Numbered from the stretch's first letter, positions 43,190 through 54,672 are shown. The stretch: 64,000 bases of DNA from Lineus longissimus (GCF_910592395.1 NC_088308.1:12665001-12729000), one strand, 5' to 3'. Made by a program: numbers and translations. The notes: generated from the letters alone by a model not told the origin.

Positions 43190-44264
43190 TGGCTCACCGT
43201 TAGGGGAGTCTATACGATAGCCCTGTGTCCGTCGTCGTCGTCGTCCGTATCCTGTGTGGCATGTTTCTTAACCGCTTGTGCTATGAACTTGAAACTTTGT
43301 ACACATGACCCCCTAGGTCAGAGGTACTCTGACACTGAATCTCGGTCCGGTCATGACTTGGCCACCAGGGGGCTAAAACTTAAAACATAAAAAGTGTGAT
43401 ATGTCTCTTATCAATGATCCATTTTCAATAAAAATGTTATGGTAGGTACTCCTTGCAAGGATACATCATATATCATACGGGTTTATGATTTGACCTACTT
43501 TTCAAGGTCACAGAGGTCAAATGGTGTAAATTGGCCATTAGGATGCAACGATGGCACGTTTCTAAACTGCAATGACTATTGATACCAAATTTGGTACACA
43601 TTTACCCCTTAGTCAGGTGATCTCAGGGACCGAAGTCTGGTCCAATATGATTCACCACCAGGGGGCAAAATCCAAAAACCTTAAAAATGTGATTATTCCT
43701 TAACTTCTTGCCCGATTGCCACCAATTTGATATTATGGGTACATCTAACCACCATACAGTATATGTCACACAGGTTTTTGATTTAACCTTCTTGTCCAAG
43801 TCACAGAGGTCAAATGGCGTAATTTGGCCGTCAGGCCGTAACTATGGCACGTTTCTTAACTGCAATGACTAATGATCACAAATTAAGTACACATGTACCC
43901 CTTGGTCAGGTAATCTCAGGTACCGAAGTTTGGTGCGATCTGATTTGCCGTTTGGCCTCCAGGGAGGGCCAAATCCTAAATTCTTCAAAATGCCATTATT
44001 CCTAGTAATTACTTGCCCGATTGGCACCAATTTTATATCATAGGTACATCTAATTCTAACAACCATTCAATGTGTCACCCAGGTCTTCTTTGATTTTACC
44101 TACTTTTCAAGGTCACAGATGTCGAATGTACTGTAAATTGGCCATTTTGGGGAAATTGTAATTACTTGGACCTACATCAAACCTAACACTACATGACACA
44201 ATACCATGCTCTTTATCCATCTTTTCTCCACATGAGGTGAGCACAATGGCCCTGTCCATTTCAT
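43190..44264 (+). mobile_element. Family-A HINE-like repeat, copy 3
   Basis: The head is the variant GGCTCACCGTTAGGGGAGTC plus GTCGTCGTCGTCGTCC. Three monomers follow, with CCACCAGGGGGC (43362-43373), AGGTCACAGAGGTCA (43505-43519) and GGCACGTTTC (about 43553, 43845). From about 43500 it is nearly identical to copies 1 and 2, while the first monomer belongs to the other subfamily. It is therefore a head/body recombinant. The end is GGTGAGCACAATGGCCCTG with CCATTTCATT. Confidence 0.65.
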
Positions 44265-44298
44265 TTTACAAAGTGCTATTTTTTCTCATGTTTACAGG

Positions 44299-44525
44299 AT
44301 GATGCAGTCTATAATCTACGAGTCATTCCGGTGGTCTCCACTGGCAAAGTGGTGTTGCTGTGCATGCTGTGGAACTGGTGAAACGAAACCAATCAACCAG
44401 TCAGCCATGAGATTGACAGGATCGGGAAGGAAGATGCTGTATCTTAGCTGATATGTCCTTCACGTATTGGTCTTGTTTTACTGTATTATACAAGTTGATT
44501 GAATAAAGAAGCCTTGAAATTGAAT
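44299..44525 (+). CDS. Candidate 3'-terminal exon with poly(A) signal
   Basis: An acceptor (TTTTCTCATGTTTACAG) precedes an open frame reading MMQSIIYESFRWSPLAKWCC and continuing CACCGTGETKPINQSAMRLT to a TAG/TGA near 44450. GAATAAAGAAGCC near 44500 is a credible poly(A) signal. A second frame (DDAVYNLRVIPVV...) is also open. The product is unknown. It may belong with the small gene at 40101, but the link is not shown. Confidence 0.3.
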
Positions 44526-44889
44526 AGGCATCTCTGAATTTTTATTTATCATAATATTAGAAAATAAAGCTTGCCTATTAAACCTAAACTCTTGAACATG
44601 CAAACTTTAACCCTTATACTAGTGTCATGCTTGACCTTAGGTCGAGTTAAAATTCCTACCCCTTTACTGTCACGCTCGACCCTGGGTCGAGAGAGAGGGA
44701 ATAGCCTCAGAAAATAAATTATCCACGGCGCAATTGGAGTCCTTTATGTTTAGTTTATCTGTCAGTGTAAAGATGGCACTGCGTCTGATCACTTGATACC
44801 AGGAAACCATATTGTTTCTACATGAAAATTTCCTGCAACTTGCAACTGAAAGTCAATCACCTTTTCAGAAGAGGTCAGGCAAGGGGTAT

Positions 44890-45255
44890 GGTGATGTAAG
44901 AGACGTCATCATGCCTCATGTGACAATCAAGTAAGAGACCGCATTGTTACCTGAATGATATGAGACAAAAGGGTGATGTCACAATCAAGTAAATGACCAA
45001 ATTGTAGCCTGATTGATATTAGAGAAGAGCGTAATGTATGAGACGTTATCATGCCTGATGTCACAGTCAAGTAAGACGTCGTTGTAGCCTGATTGATATG
45101 AGAGAAGCAGGTGATGAAAGAGACGGCATCATGCCTCATGTTACAATCAAGTAAGAGACCGCATTGTAGCCTGATTGATATGAGAGTAGAGAGGGTGATG
45201 TTAGAGACGGCATCATGCCTCATGTCACAATCTAGAGACTGTATTGTAGCCTCAT
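44890..45255 (+). repeat. Tandem repeat, ~82-bp period
   Basis: Four full and one partial unit with AGAGACGNCATCATGCCTCATG, CAATCAAGTAAGAGACCG and ATTGTAGCCTGATTGATATG. Starts lie near 44901, 45041, 45121 and 45205. Confidence 0.75.
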
Positions 45256-45289
45256 GGGAGGGAATAGGGCAGTGTCACAAGAACTAATC

Positions 45290-45660
45290 TAAACTCAAGG
45301 TAATGAAGGAGAGATTTGCACTGACATACTTTTATGACCTTCTGCCCTACTTTAAGATTATTATAGCTAAAGTAGTCGTGTTTGGTATCGAACTTAAGAT
45401 AATGAACAGTAGGTTTGTGCTAACCCATTTTCATTACCAACTGACCTACTTGGAGACAGTTTAGCGAAAGGTGTCATCCGTGTTTGACATCAAACTAAAA
45501 GTGTTTAAGAGTAGGTTTACCCTGATATACTTTTATGACTCACTAAACAACTTGAACATCGTTAGAGGAAGGCAGTCACGTCATTGATATCAAACTAAAG
45601 GTATTGAAAGAGCAGTTTTGCGCTGGCCTTCTTAAACACAGTTGGAGCAAAGGTACTGAA
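45290..45660 (+). repeat. Degenerate tandem repeat, ~105-bp period
   Basis: About four units around 'ATCAAACTAAAGGTATTGAA' and 'ACATACTTTTATGAC', much more diverged than the 82-bp array next to it. Confidence 0.5.
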
Positions 45661-47242
45661 GGTATTGAAGAGCGGATGTGACAAAAGAACCCCTCAACTA
45701 CTTCATTCACTGCAGTTCAAATAAAACCTTCACAACTGTCATCCACCCTAGTAGTCCAGTCAATTTGGCCAATATTTCACAAAAGCTGGGGGAAATTGCA
45801 ACGAAAACGAAACCTATGGGGATTTGTTCCATAGGGCCCCCCTACCAAAATCAAAGGAGTGGAACAATATTTTTTCTGGGTTTGAAATTTAGGTGTTTTT
45901 GCCCCTTGCCGCGGACAATTTTAATATGTTTTCAGCAGTAACTTTGTGACTGATAGACATATTTGCAAATTTTTGGTGTCTATACCCATGTTAGCTAGGC
46001 TTATCTTTCATTGGGAAATGATTACACAGTGCATTTCAGGTTCCTTATTGCATATATGGGGGGTCCTCTACCCCCAAATGCCCCGCCAGCTTGCATACAA
46101 TAATGCAATAAGAAAACAGTCCCGTGTTAAGGTAAGTTGCCCAAGACTTTAGTCCAACATCTTTAATTAATGCTCCTTTGATAGGGGACAAATTCATTTG
46201 ACGTGTGTAACTTCTCCCTGATTAGTTATAGGGCCTATTCATATTCTGTGAAGATTTACATGAAGGACCTGAATCTGTCTATTCAGTAGTTAAACGCTGT
46301 TTTAAGCTGAACGCCCTTCATGAATTTGGCCCCATTTGTCTAAGCTTGATTCCATCTAGCCTGTCCACATCTCCCTATCTACCATAAACCTACATTCTGG
46401 TACTCGCATATACTACTTGCTACATTTTCTTGTCATTCATCTCATTCCTTGCTGTTAAATTCCGCAAGCATAGCTATTCAGGCCGCCAGGCCTCTCGTCT
46501 ATTCTCTGATGGATTATGGTATGTGGTTCTATAGACTCCATGAACGTCATCAGCTCAGATGTTAAAGAATACCAGACATTTTAGACTTATTCACATTGCA
46601 GACATTGAGTACTTGACACAAAGGAATGGCAGCATGAAAACTGCATGGAAACAGCATGTTAAGGAGTTTCCACCAAAGATTTATTGTCTTAGCAGTTATA
46701 GGGCTAATGGCTCATCAAAACCGACCTACTATAAAAGCCTACACAAGACATGTAGACCTAGGCTTTATACACAACCCTGCAATATTGACAAGTGAAGATT
46801 ATAACTGAGCACCATGTGCTGTTCTGTTCTTTTAATGACGGCACTTGCCCCATCCTCTCATGCTGCGGCCCCGTAGAGTATAATAGTTCATTAGATTTGT
46901 TTCTATTTCCGATTGTAAATCAGTACAGCATTTAAGAGATTAGCATGCAGTAGAATTACATGTACATGTAATTTGCTAAGTTGTTAAGTAGTAACGCACA
47001 GTATGAATTCAGTTGTTTGTGTGAAAGAGTAGGCTTGTCTAAAAAAGCTGATTACTCCGTGCGGATACAATCAACTGAGATGTGCAATTCGCCAAAAAAT
47101 GCTATTCTTGGATGCAACTGTTCTCGCCAGTCTGCAGAACGAGGCCAGGGTTTTCATCTGTGGTTGGTATGAAGGTCTTATGGTGCCATTGTGCCTTTTG
47201 GCAGTTTTGCAGATTTTCAGCTACACATGGCCTCAGGGGGCG
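45661..47242. other. No recognised gene or repeat
   Basis: Short ORFs without motifs. I looked for ABCC exons here because the gene lies downstream in the same orientation, and found none. Confidence 0.45.
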
Positions 47243-47297
47243 TGTAGCCGTCAAGGCCAGAAAAGTTCACATGACCCGTACTTCCTTTTGAATGTTC

Positions 47298-48272
47298 GTT
47301 CTCTGTAATACGTGTTGTTGTGTCAAACGTTTCTTGTGCTCTTTTATCTTCCATTGAATAGGGGACATCTGTTGCATCGAGAGTACCGGTTTTCCAGAAC
47401 CGTTCAACACTCTGTTCCAAGTCCGTGATCTTGTTGATCAGAAAGTTGTTGACACTCACATCATGTTCATTACCAGAACTATCAGGTTGAGTAGGATCCA
47501 CACCCATTACAGTTCATCCCAAGGGGGGGTGTACGGCGATTGGCAGATCTACAGGGCCTTTCCGGACTTCTAGTTGTGTGTGGGCCTTGGTAACATTAAC
47601 CCCTATCAAAACCTTTATGTCTAGCGAGTCAGGTGCATGTTCCAAGTTCAAATGTTGTACATGTGGCCAGGATGAGAAATCTGCATTGTTACCAGCATGA
47701 ATCGAAAGACTAAAAGGCTCACTGAAAGTCCACACTTCTTTTACTCTAATTAGTGGTTTGGAATCATTTTTGGTATCACTCAACCAAAGCGATAGACACT
47801 TGGACTGTTGTTCCGATAGCTTGCCACCAACACCACACACGCATAACTTTGATAAGGGACCTTTCAAACTAACACTTTTTGCAAAATCTTCTTGCATGAG
47901 TGTAGCCTGACTACCACTATCAAGTAACCCGTATGTATCAACGACCTGTCCACTGGGAGTGTGAATTCGCACCGGCAATGTCTGTAGATATACCACTGAT
48001 TTTCCTTTTTTCATGAAACCAACACCAACGGAATGGACGTCTGGCTTGCTTCCTTCCTTTGGCACGCCTGCTTTAGTGTGATCTGATGAGAAACTACTTT
48101 GAGCCAGCTTAGGAGCAGAAAAAGCTTCATGAAGGATTGTAGCATGTGATTTGCCGCAATCTTTAACTTTGCAGCATATCTTGAGGAAACATCCACTAGA
48201 CCTGTGGGTAGTTTTGGTACACAGAAAACATCTGCCCTTTTCCTTAAACCAGGCTAGACGCTCACTTGGCAT
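47298..48272 (-). pseudogene. BEL/Pao zinc knuckle, protease and start of RT region
   Basis: From 48272 the frame reads MPSERLAWFKEKGRCFLCTK with C-x2-C and further Cys/His residues. It then gives the aspartic protease motif YGLLDSGSQATLMQEDFA and the peptidase tail LIGVNVTKAHTQLEV. One in-frame TGA (47514-47516) lies in HPPLG-x-TVMGV, where Trp is usual. After it the frame continues with VERFWKTGTLDATDVPYSME, the segment just before RT. It then runs straight into LTR sequence at about 47297, the deletion point. Confidence 0.8.
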
Positions 48273-49087
48273 TTTACGGGAAAATTTAGCGCACTAGTCC
48301 AGCCAACGATGTAAAACGATGTAAAACGCAGACTTCAGCCATTGGTAGAACAACTCAACTGTTGGGTTTCCTTCGCCCTTCTTAACTACCCAATTCCCCC
48401 ACGATTGTTGCATACTGTCCGGAATTTTGGAAGTCAAATCACACTGGAGACCTTTAGCTTGTTAATCTGCTTTGTAGATCATGGCTTTAAACATTTGAAT
48501 CAACTGAGACACATTTGTGAAAAAAGTACTCAAATCACAAATACCGCGTAACTTCGGCCACTGGCGTACCTTTCTAATGAAGCCATCAATTACCAGTGCT
48601 GGGTAACCATATCTATCCCTAAGTTCAGTCATTGCTTTGGGGTAATCCTTGGCGTCCAGTAACAGACCAAATACCTTTCTTGCGTGGCTCCTGGCCTAAA
48701 TACGTTTTAAGATAGCCTAACCTTTGCCCGTCAGTCAATGCGGGGTTATCATGAATGAGGTTTTTGAATGACAGAAACCACTCAGGCCAGTCAGTCGGTT
48801 TACCACTAAAAACTTCTATCTTAAACTCAGGCAAACCTGGACCGTAGTGAACAAAAAACGGAGGATTCTGAACATTTGACTGAAAAAGCGCAGGTGGTCT
48901 ATACACCTCCTGCTGTTCACGATTAGGTCTACAGGTATTTTCAAGATGGGGATCCTGTATCCAAGAATCAGCTTTAGTAGCATATCTAAGTACAGTTGGT
49001 TGCACTTTCGCATCAGCTTTAGAAACATTTTCATGCAACTCGAAACATTCATCTATAGTCATCATAGACACACTATCAGATTTTGAA
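48273..49087 (-). pseudogene. BEL/Pao gag, middle and C-terminal part
   Basis: The reading MTIDECFELHENVSKADAKV leads to the conserved FKIEVFSGKPTDWPEWFLSF, NLIHDNPALTDGQRLGYLKT block. A frameshift near 48695 moves the remainder (VFGLLLDAKDYPKAMTELRD) to another frame, and further breaks precede the zinc knuckle. The DIRS element interrupts gag at 49088. Confidence 0.75.
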
Positions 49088-49106
49088 TTTTATGTCGTTC
49101 ATACTC

Positions 49107-49267
49107 TACCCAGGTCAGACTTTTGCATGTGTACTCCATTCGGACACACCCGAGGAAGAAATAATCTATTTATAATAGAAATCTCTTAGCTAGTTTGCTT
49201 AGCTACACCTAGGCGGCGCCCCTATACAGCCTCTGCCTCGTGTGAGCCGCCATCACTAGTACTTCTT
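49107..49267 (+). repeat. Left inverted terminal repeat of the DIRS element
   Basis: From CTACCCAGGTCAGACTTTTG to GCCGCCATCACTAGTACTT. It is the reverse complement of 54013-54173 with very few changes (e.g. TAGTTTGC/TAGTTCGC). Outside it, 49088-49106 (TTTTATGTCGTTCATACT) is end-specific. Confidence 0.85.
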
Positions 49268-49434
49268 CCTCGGCACACTGTTGCACATTGCTCCGAGATT
49301 TTTCTACGTTGTTTTCACCAAATTTTGGTCAATCCTACGTTCGAGAAGGACACCCCGGGACACCTTCGGGAAGCTTATTATCTCTAGGAGACGGGTGAGA
49401 TTGTTCTTTTACCATCCTCCCTCGATTTCTGCTT

Positions 49435-51660
49435 TTGGAGCGTGATTTTTCTGCCGTCTCCCAAGTAATTTTTTCTCCGTTTTCCCGGGCTGTTGGTCAC
49501 GTGACCACTGTTAGAAATTTCGGCGTAATGACATCGTTATTGCCATCCTTTCTTTCTTCTTTGGGTGTTCCACCCTTTGTTTTGGACCTCCTGCCCTTCA
49601 GGGCGGGTTTCCGAGGTCCGTTTACGGGTGTATTAGGGATTTATAGTCCCCGGCCCGGTTCTTCCCCGTGTCGGGGTGCGGGTAGTTCCGCCCCCATTGG
49701 GCCGGACCCTTTCGCCCCCGGGATGCCTTCCTCTTCTCCCGGCACCGCCGGCAAGAAGATGAAGAAGGTGAGGAGAGGGGCACGGCCCTCAAAGGGAAGG
49801 GGGTCTTTGACTCCCTCTCCCTCGCCCTCCTCACAGACCCCCGCTAAGCGGCGAGGTCCACGGGGCTCTGGGGGGGTTTCGACCCCTCCCGACCCCTCCC
49901 CCCAGGCCGGGCACCCCTCTTTTGGGGGTGTGCCCCCTGGGGAGGCCTTGGGTTTGAGTGTTGGTGACCCTGATTCAGGGACACTCCCCAGGGTTAGCCC
50001 TGCGCCCTTTCCAGGGGGCAGGGCTCCGGGTGGGACTATGGACGTTTTACGTCCCGATCCCCCGCCGACGCCCCCTCCTGTCATGGGTTTGTGAGCAGCG
50101 TCGCCCCCGGTGACCCGCCTGTTATTTCAGGTGTGCTCCCCCGTCCCCCTCCGGGGTTTGCGACGGGGTTGCGGCCGCTGCCCTTGCCGGCGGCAGCTGG
50201 CTCTGCCAGCGCCACGGTTGAGTCCACGGCCACTCCGGGGATCCGCCACCCCTTCGCTTTGGGGCGGGCTCGTCTGTCCGACCCTCACTCTGTGAGTCGG
50301 TCGTCTCTTCGGACGCCCCCTGGCGGGGCAAGACCGGTTTTCACCTTCCCGTCTTTGCCGCCGTTCACCGCACCCGGAGGTGTCCTGCCCAGTGTGGGCA
50401 AGGGGGTCGGTGATCGTCCACAATTCACGGGCGAGGGGCCCTGGTGCCCCCCCCCCCGTTATGGGTGCCATCAGACCGTCTATTTCCCCGGTCCGACCCC
50501 ACCCTGCTCTGTCGGGTATTTCGGGGTTGACGGGTCTGGCTGCCGGTCAGGCATGCCCCCCTCCCGTGTCTGCCCCAAGGGAGTCCGATTTGAGCTCTGA
50601 GCCTTTGCCTCTTGCTTCCTCTCTCACGGAGGAGCAACGGCAGTTGCTTAGGAGCCTGATGGACCGCATGGAGGCTTCCAACCTCCATGACAGGTTCTCG
50701 GCTCGCCCGGCCGAGAGGCCGGTGGCTTTTGATTTGAGTCGTCAGCCAATGGACTGTGCGTTTAGCGACACACAGTCTTTTTCGGCCTCTCATGCTGACC
50801 CCCCCTCTGGGGGTGAGGACTCCGCCATTGTCGCGGGTATGCGCGACTTGCGCGCTCTTGTTTGGCAATTTGTGCCGCAAGACACATGTCCTCTCCCGAC
50901 GGTCAACCCCACCCTCGGTAAGGTGCCGTTCGACTTGTTCGGCGACGCCTCCGAGCAGGAGTCGGATGCGGTCCCTGACCGGGCTTTCCAGGAATTGCCC
51001 GCATCTCCGGCCCTGATTAGAGCCTCCACATGGTTGGATACGGCTCTCAGCACCTTCTTGCGAGGGTCACCAGCACGCCCTGGTCTCGACGCTCCCGTCT
51101 ACGGGACCGGGTGCCTGGACTTAGGCTGGGAAGCGATTCACGACCGCTTCCCCTCCAAGCCTGTCCTATAGACCCGATTATTATCGGGTCTCACCGTCGG
51201 GAACCGACCCGGTTTCACTGTCGCCCCTCAAAGACGACATCCAACTTTCGGGTTCGGTACCCCCTAAAGTCCTCTCTTCTTCGGCCTTAAAGGATGCGAA
51301 GAATGACGAGGCCCTGGCTAAGGAGACCCAGGAGGTGTTATCCTACGCCGACCTGACAGCCCTTACCAGGTCTCTAGCCGCGGATGCCTCGGAGGAACAG
51401 CGTATTCTCGCGATGTCCCTCCAGCAGTCCCTGCAGCATGCCAGTGATCTGACTGCTAAGCAGGCGGCTAACGGCGTGCTAAAACAGGGGGCATTAAGGA
51501 CCGCTCCATTGAGCGGCCCTTTCTTGTTTCATGACTCCCTGCCTGACACCATGGTTGCTCAGGCACAGTCTAATCGCCTGATGGAGTCAGTCTCGACTCC
51601 CCAGGCCGCCCCCGTCTGTGTTCCTATTCACAGGCCGCGGGCAGGGGACAACAGGTGGGG
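49435..51660 (+). pseudogene. DIRS gag-like ORF, frameshifted
   Basis: A Pro/Gly/Ser-rich N-terminal part is spread over frames starting 49435 and 50091. Then LTEEQRQLLRSLMDRMEASN (frame of 50380) leads to TWLDTALSTFLRGSPARPGL, and after a shift near 51171 to AKETQEVLSYADLTALTRSL and QAANGVLKQGALRTAPLSGP. The helical, Pro-rich composition fits DIRS gag. At least three frameshifts show that it is dead. Confidence 0.6.
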
Positions 51661-53500
51661 TCTCGACGCCCCCGAGGTTCGTCGGCTCCTCGTGAGCCCT
51701 CGTCCTTGCGTGGCTCCTCCTCCTTTCGTCCCCAAGGGCAGGCAGAAGCTGCGGCTCCCTCTCGCCGCTCCAATAAGCGCCACCACTCCTCAGGCAGGGG
51801 CGGGGGCGGCGGGCAGCCCAAGCGTCCCTTCCAAGAGAAGGGTCGCGGGGGCAAGTGCAAGTGACTCTTTAGTCCTTCCTCCTGCGCCTCCAGGTGGCGC
51901 CCCCACAGTTGGCTTCGTGGGTGGCAGACTTTTGGGACCGGTGGTGTCAAAAAGACTCCCCCGTGCCGGATATGCTCCGACACGGTGTCCGATTGGACTT
52001 TTCCCGTCCCCCCCTATGACGTCGACTCCCACCCCGCTGTCCCCGCCAGTAGACCCCGTCAGGGCGTTTACCCTTCGATCGGAGGTCCTGTCTCTTCTTA
52101 AGATGCAGGCAGTGAGGCTGGTGGACAACCATTCCTCCCCGGGCTTTTACAGCCACGTCTTCTTGGTCCCCAAGAAGTCGGGGAAGTGGAGACTGGTCAT
52201 CGACCTGTCCACCTTGAATCGGTTCTTTCGGGTCCCCAGCTTCAAGATGGAGACAACCAGGTCAGTAGCGGTCGCGGTGCAGCCCAACGATTGGGCTATC
52301 TCTCTGGACCTTCAGGACGCGTATTTACATGTCCTGGTCCATCCAGAGTTTCAGCCCTTCCTTCGTTTTTTCTTCGAAGGAAAGGTTTATCAGTTTCAGG
52401 CCTTTCCTTTCGGCCTGGCTTCTGCTCCGCTGATTTTCACAACAGTCATCAGGGCGTTTGCCGTGCCTTTTCATGCCATGGGCTTAAAGCTCCATTGCTA
52501 TCTCGACGACTGGCTGCTACGGCACCAGGCTCATCGCCCTCTGGGAAAGCAGGCAAAGTTTCTGCTCGTCACAACCGGACAAGGCAGGGTGGTTGTTAAA
52601 TTGGGACAAATCCGAGCTGGACGCAGCTCAGGATTATGTGTTCGTGGGGGTGCGATTTCGCACACGAGAGGGCCTGATGTCCCCCTCCGGACCGAATTCT
52701 CAAGATTCGCTCCTTGGTCGGGATTTTTCGCCGTCAGGACAGCGCCACAGCCCAACAGTTTCTGTCGCTGCTGGGGCTGCTCAATTCGACAGCGGACCAG
52801 GTTCCTTTCGGCCGCCTGTATATGCGCCCACTCCAGCTCCTCCTGCTGTCGAGTTGGCGTCCATTCACGGACTCCCTCGACCAGCGGATATTTATCCCGG
52901 GGTCTCTCCTGAGGGAGGTGTGGAGTTTCTGGGGTTCGGAGACGGAGCTCCTCCGCGGAGTGCAGCTCAGCCCTCCGTCGCCCCAGATGTCCCTGTTCAC
53001 GGACGCCTCCCTTTATGGTTGGGGCGCCCATTTGAACGAAGGGGACCACCAAGGGCACGTGGTCAGAGGGGGATGCGCGTCTCTCGATCAATATCCTCAA
53101 GATGCAGGCTGTCATCCTGGCCGTGAGGGCCTTCACGTCTCATCTGAGGGGTCACAGGGTTTCTCTTTTCTCCGACAATTCGACGGTGGTCGCTTATATT
53201 CGGAGACGGGGGGACGAGATCCGACACATTGTGCCGTCTCACTTGGGAGCTCCTGCAGCTTTATCGCCACTTGGATATCCAGCTCCTCCCCCGTCACATC
53301 CCCGGCAAGAGAAATATCTTGGCCGACGCCCTTTCCAGGTCGGACCGTCTGGTCCAGACAGAGTGGACCCTCCATCGCGAGGTGGATTTTCTCTCCTGCT
53401 GGCTGTCTTGTCCTCCCTCCTTTTTAAGCGGGGGGGGGGGATGTTCTATAGACTGTCGCCGGGTCTTCGGCCCGCGCGTTTGCCCCGTCCAGCTGTCCTA
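51660..53500 (+). pseudogene. DIRS reverse transcriptase-RNase H, frameshifted
   Basis: RT reads VFLVPKKSGKWRLVIDLSTL, then WAISLDLQDAYLHVLVHPEF, FPFGLASAPLIFTTVIRAFA and the catalytic LHCYLDDWLLR (frame of 51335). After a shift near 52590 it continues with DYVFVGVRF. RNase H is in later frames: SLFTDASLYGWGAHLNEG (Asp 1), ILAVRAFTSHLRG preceded by KMQAV where Glu is usual, SLFSDNSTVVAYIRR (Asp) and HIPGKRNILADALSRSD (last Asp). These are the diagnostic DIRS/Ngaro-group forms. At least four frameshifts. Confidence 0.85.
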
Positions 53501-53867
53501 GGGTTCAGCCGCCTAGGACTTTTGAGAGTTAGTCAGTGAGGCCGCTCCATGTTATTCTGGGGCGTGCTCTCCTTCTTGTAAAAAAAGAAGTTTTTTTCCA
53601 CATTGTGTCTCTTGACGATATGTGCTGAGCTTATACCGTGTTGAGGTGGTTTTGTCCCCGTCTAGGAGGGGATGGGTTTTCCCAGTTATGCTTCCCTTTG
53701 TTGTCAAAGGGCCTGTTGACCTCTAGCCCGGGTTTTCCCCAAGCATTCTTTTTCTGGGTCCCCTGGTCTCACCCGTTGGGTTCTGCTGCGCAGCTTGGAG
53801 ACAGTTCACTTCACTACATGGTAAGTCACCGTTTACCCTCCTTCCTTTGGTTGTTGGTATTCGATGC

Positions 53868-53966
53868 AAAAGTCTGACCTGGGTAGAGTATGAACGACAT
53901 AAAATTTCCATTTCCTGTGGAAATGTCATTTTATTAGTTCATACCTACCCAGGTCAGACTACCCGC
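53868..53966 (+). repeat. Internal complementary region (ICR) of the DIRS element
   Basis: The first half (AAAAGTCTGACCTGGGTAGA to ACGACATAAAA) is the complement of the left outer edge 49088-49128. The second half (TTTCCATTTCCTGTGGAAAT to TACCCAGGTCAGAC) is the complement of the right outer edge 54160-54213. They meet at about 53905. In DIRS elements this region templates completion of the ends and circle formation. Confidence 0.85.
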
Positions 53967-54012
53967 CCTGCCTGTCCCCACAGCAACGGGACTTACTCGG
54001 TGCGCTCGAGTA

Positions 54013-54173
54013 ATAAGTACTTGTGATGGCGGCTCACACGAGGCAGAGGCTGTATAGGGGCGCCGCCTAGGTGTAGCTAAGCGAACTAGCTAAGAGATTT
54101 CTATTATAAATAGATTATTTCTTCCTCGGGTGTGTCCGAATGGAGTACACATGCAAAAGTCTGACCTGGGTAG
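54013..54173 (-). repeat. Right inverted terminal repeat of the DIRS element
   Basis: Mirror of 49107-49267. The end-specific extension (GAACTAATAAAATGACATTT to AATGGAAA, 54177-54213) differs from the left extension, as usual for DIRS. Confidence 0.85.
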
Positions 54174-54213
54174 GTATGAACTAATAAAATGACATTTCCA
54201 CAGGAAATGGAAA

Positions 54214-54568
54214 TTCAGTTCAAGTTCCTTTAGGTCATGACTAGCACTAGCACGCACGGTTTCTAGATGTTTCTGAATATTCAATTTGCGTGTTTCAAGT
54301 TCAATCTGTTTTGTCTCCAGTTCAGCACATTTTGTCTCATAACGAAGGCGCAGCTCAGCTTTCTTTAATTCAATGGAATTAGTTCGATTACTGGATGACG
54401 AGTGTTCACGGGGTTGACTACCGTCCAGACCTGCCAGTGTGTCAGGTTCGTCAAATTCATTGTCTATTTGTATACGGACGTCCTTCTTTCGAGGACCATC
54501 CAGGCGGTGTCAAGGGCGTTAGCTGTTGGGCGTATCTGACGACCATACCGAGTTTTATGAGTAGCCAT
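54214..54568 (-). pseudogene. BEL/Pao gag, N-terminal part
   Basis: ATG at 54568 (MATHKTRYGRQ). After one frameshift near 54480 it continues with a long charged coiled coil (SIELKKAELRLRYETKCAEL, ETKQIELETRKLNIQKHLET), typical of BEL gag N-termini, to LKELELN where the DIRS element begins. The frame resumes on the other side at 49087. Confidence 0.7.
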
Positions 54569-54672
54569 GTGTACTATTTAACTATACTCACCTGCCACGC
54601 CCTGCGCTGAAGCTTGAGGAGCGGTGTCCGTATATCGTACCAACTGGTTTCCTAATACTACGAATTGTATAC

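Larger units (their letters stand above)
49088..54213 (+). mobile_element. DIRS-type tyrosine-recombinase retrotransposon (recombinase missing)
   Basis: It is bounded by inverted terminal repeats of about 160 bp and contains an internal complementary region near its 3' end that joins the complements of both outer edges, the defining DIRS structure. It is GC-rich (clearly above its surroundings), with gag-like and RT-RNase H reading in several frames. There are no LTRs and no target duplication, consistent with DIRS integration. The expected tyrosine recombinase and methyltransferase are absent: only about 370 bp separates the RNase H end from the ICR. It is inserted in the BEL gag. Confidence 0.85.

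Noticed and set aside
49622-50471. Long antisense ORFs in the GC-rich DIRS gag region
   Set aside because: High GC removes stops on both strands; they have no motifs and oppose the RT and gag orientation.
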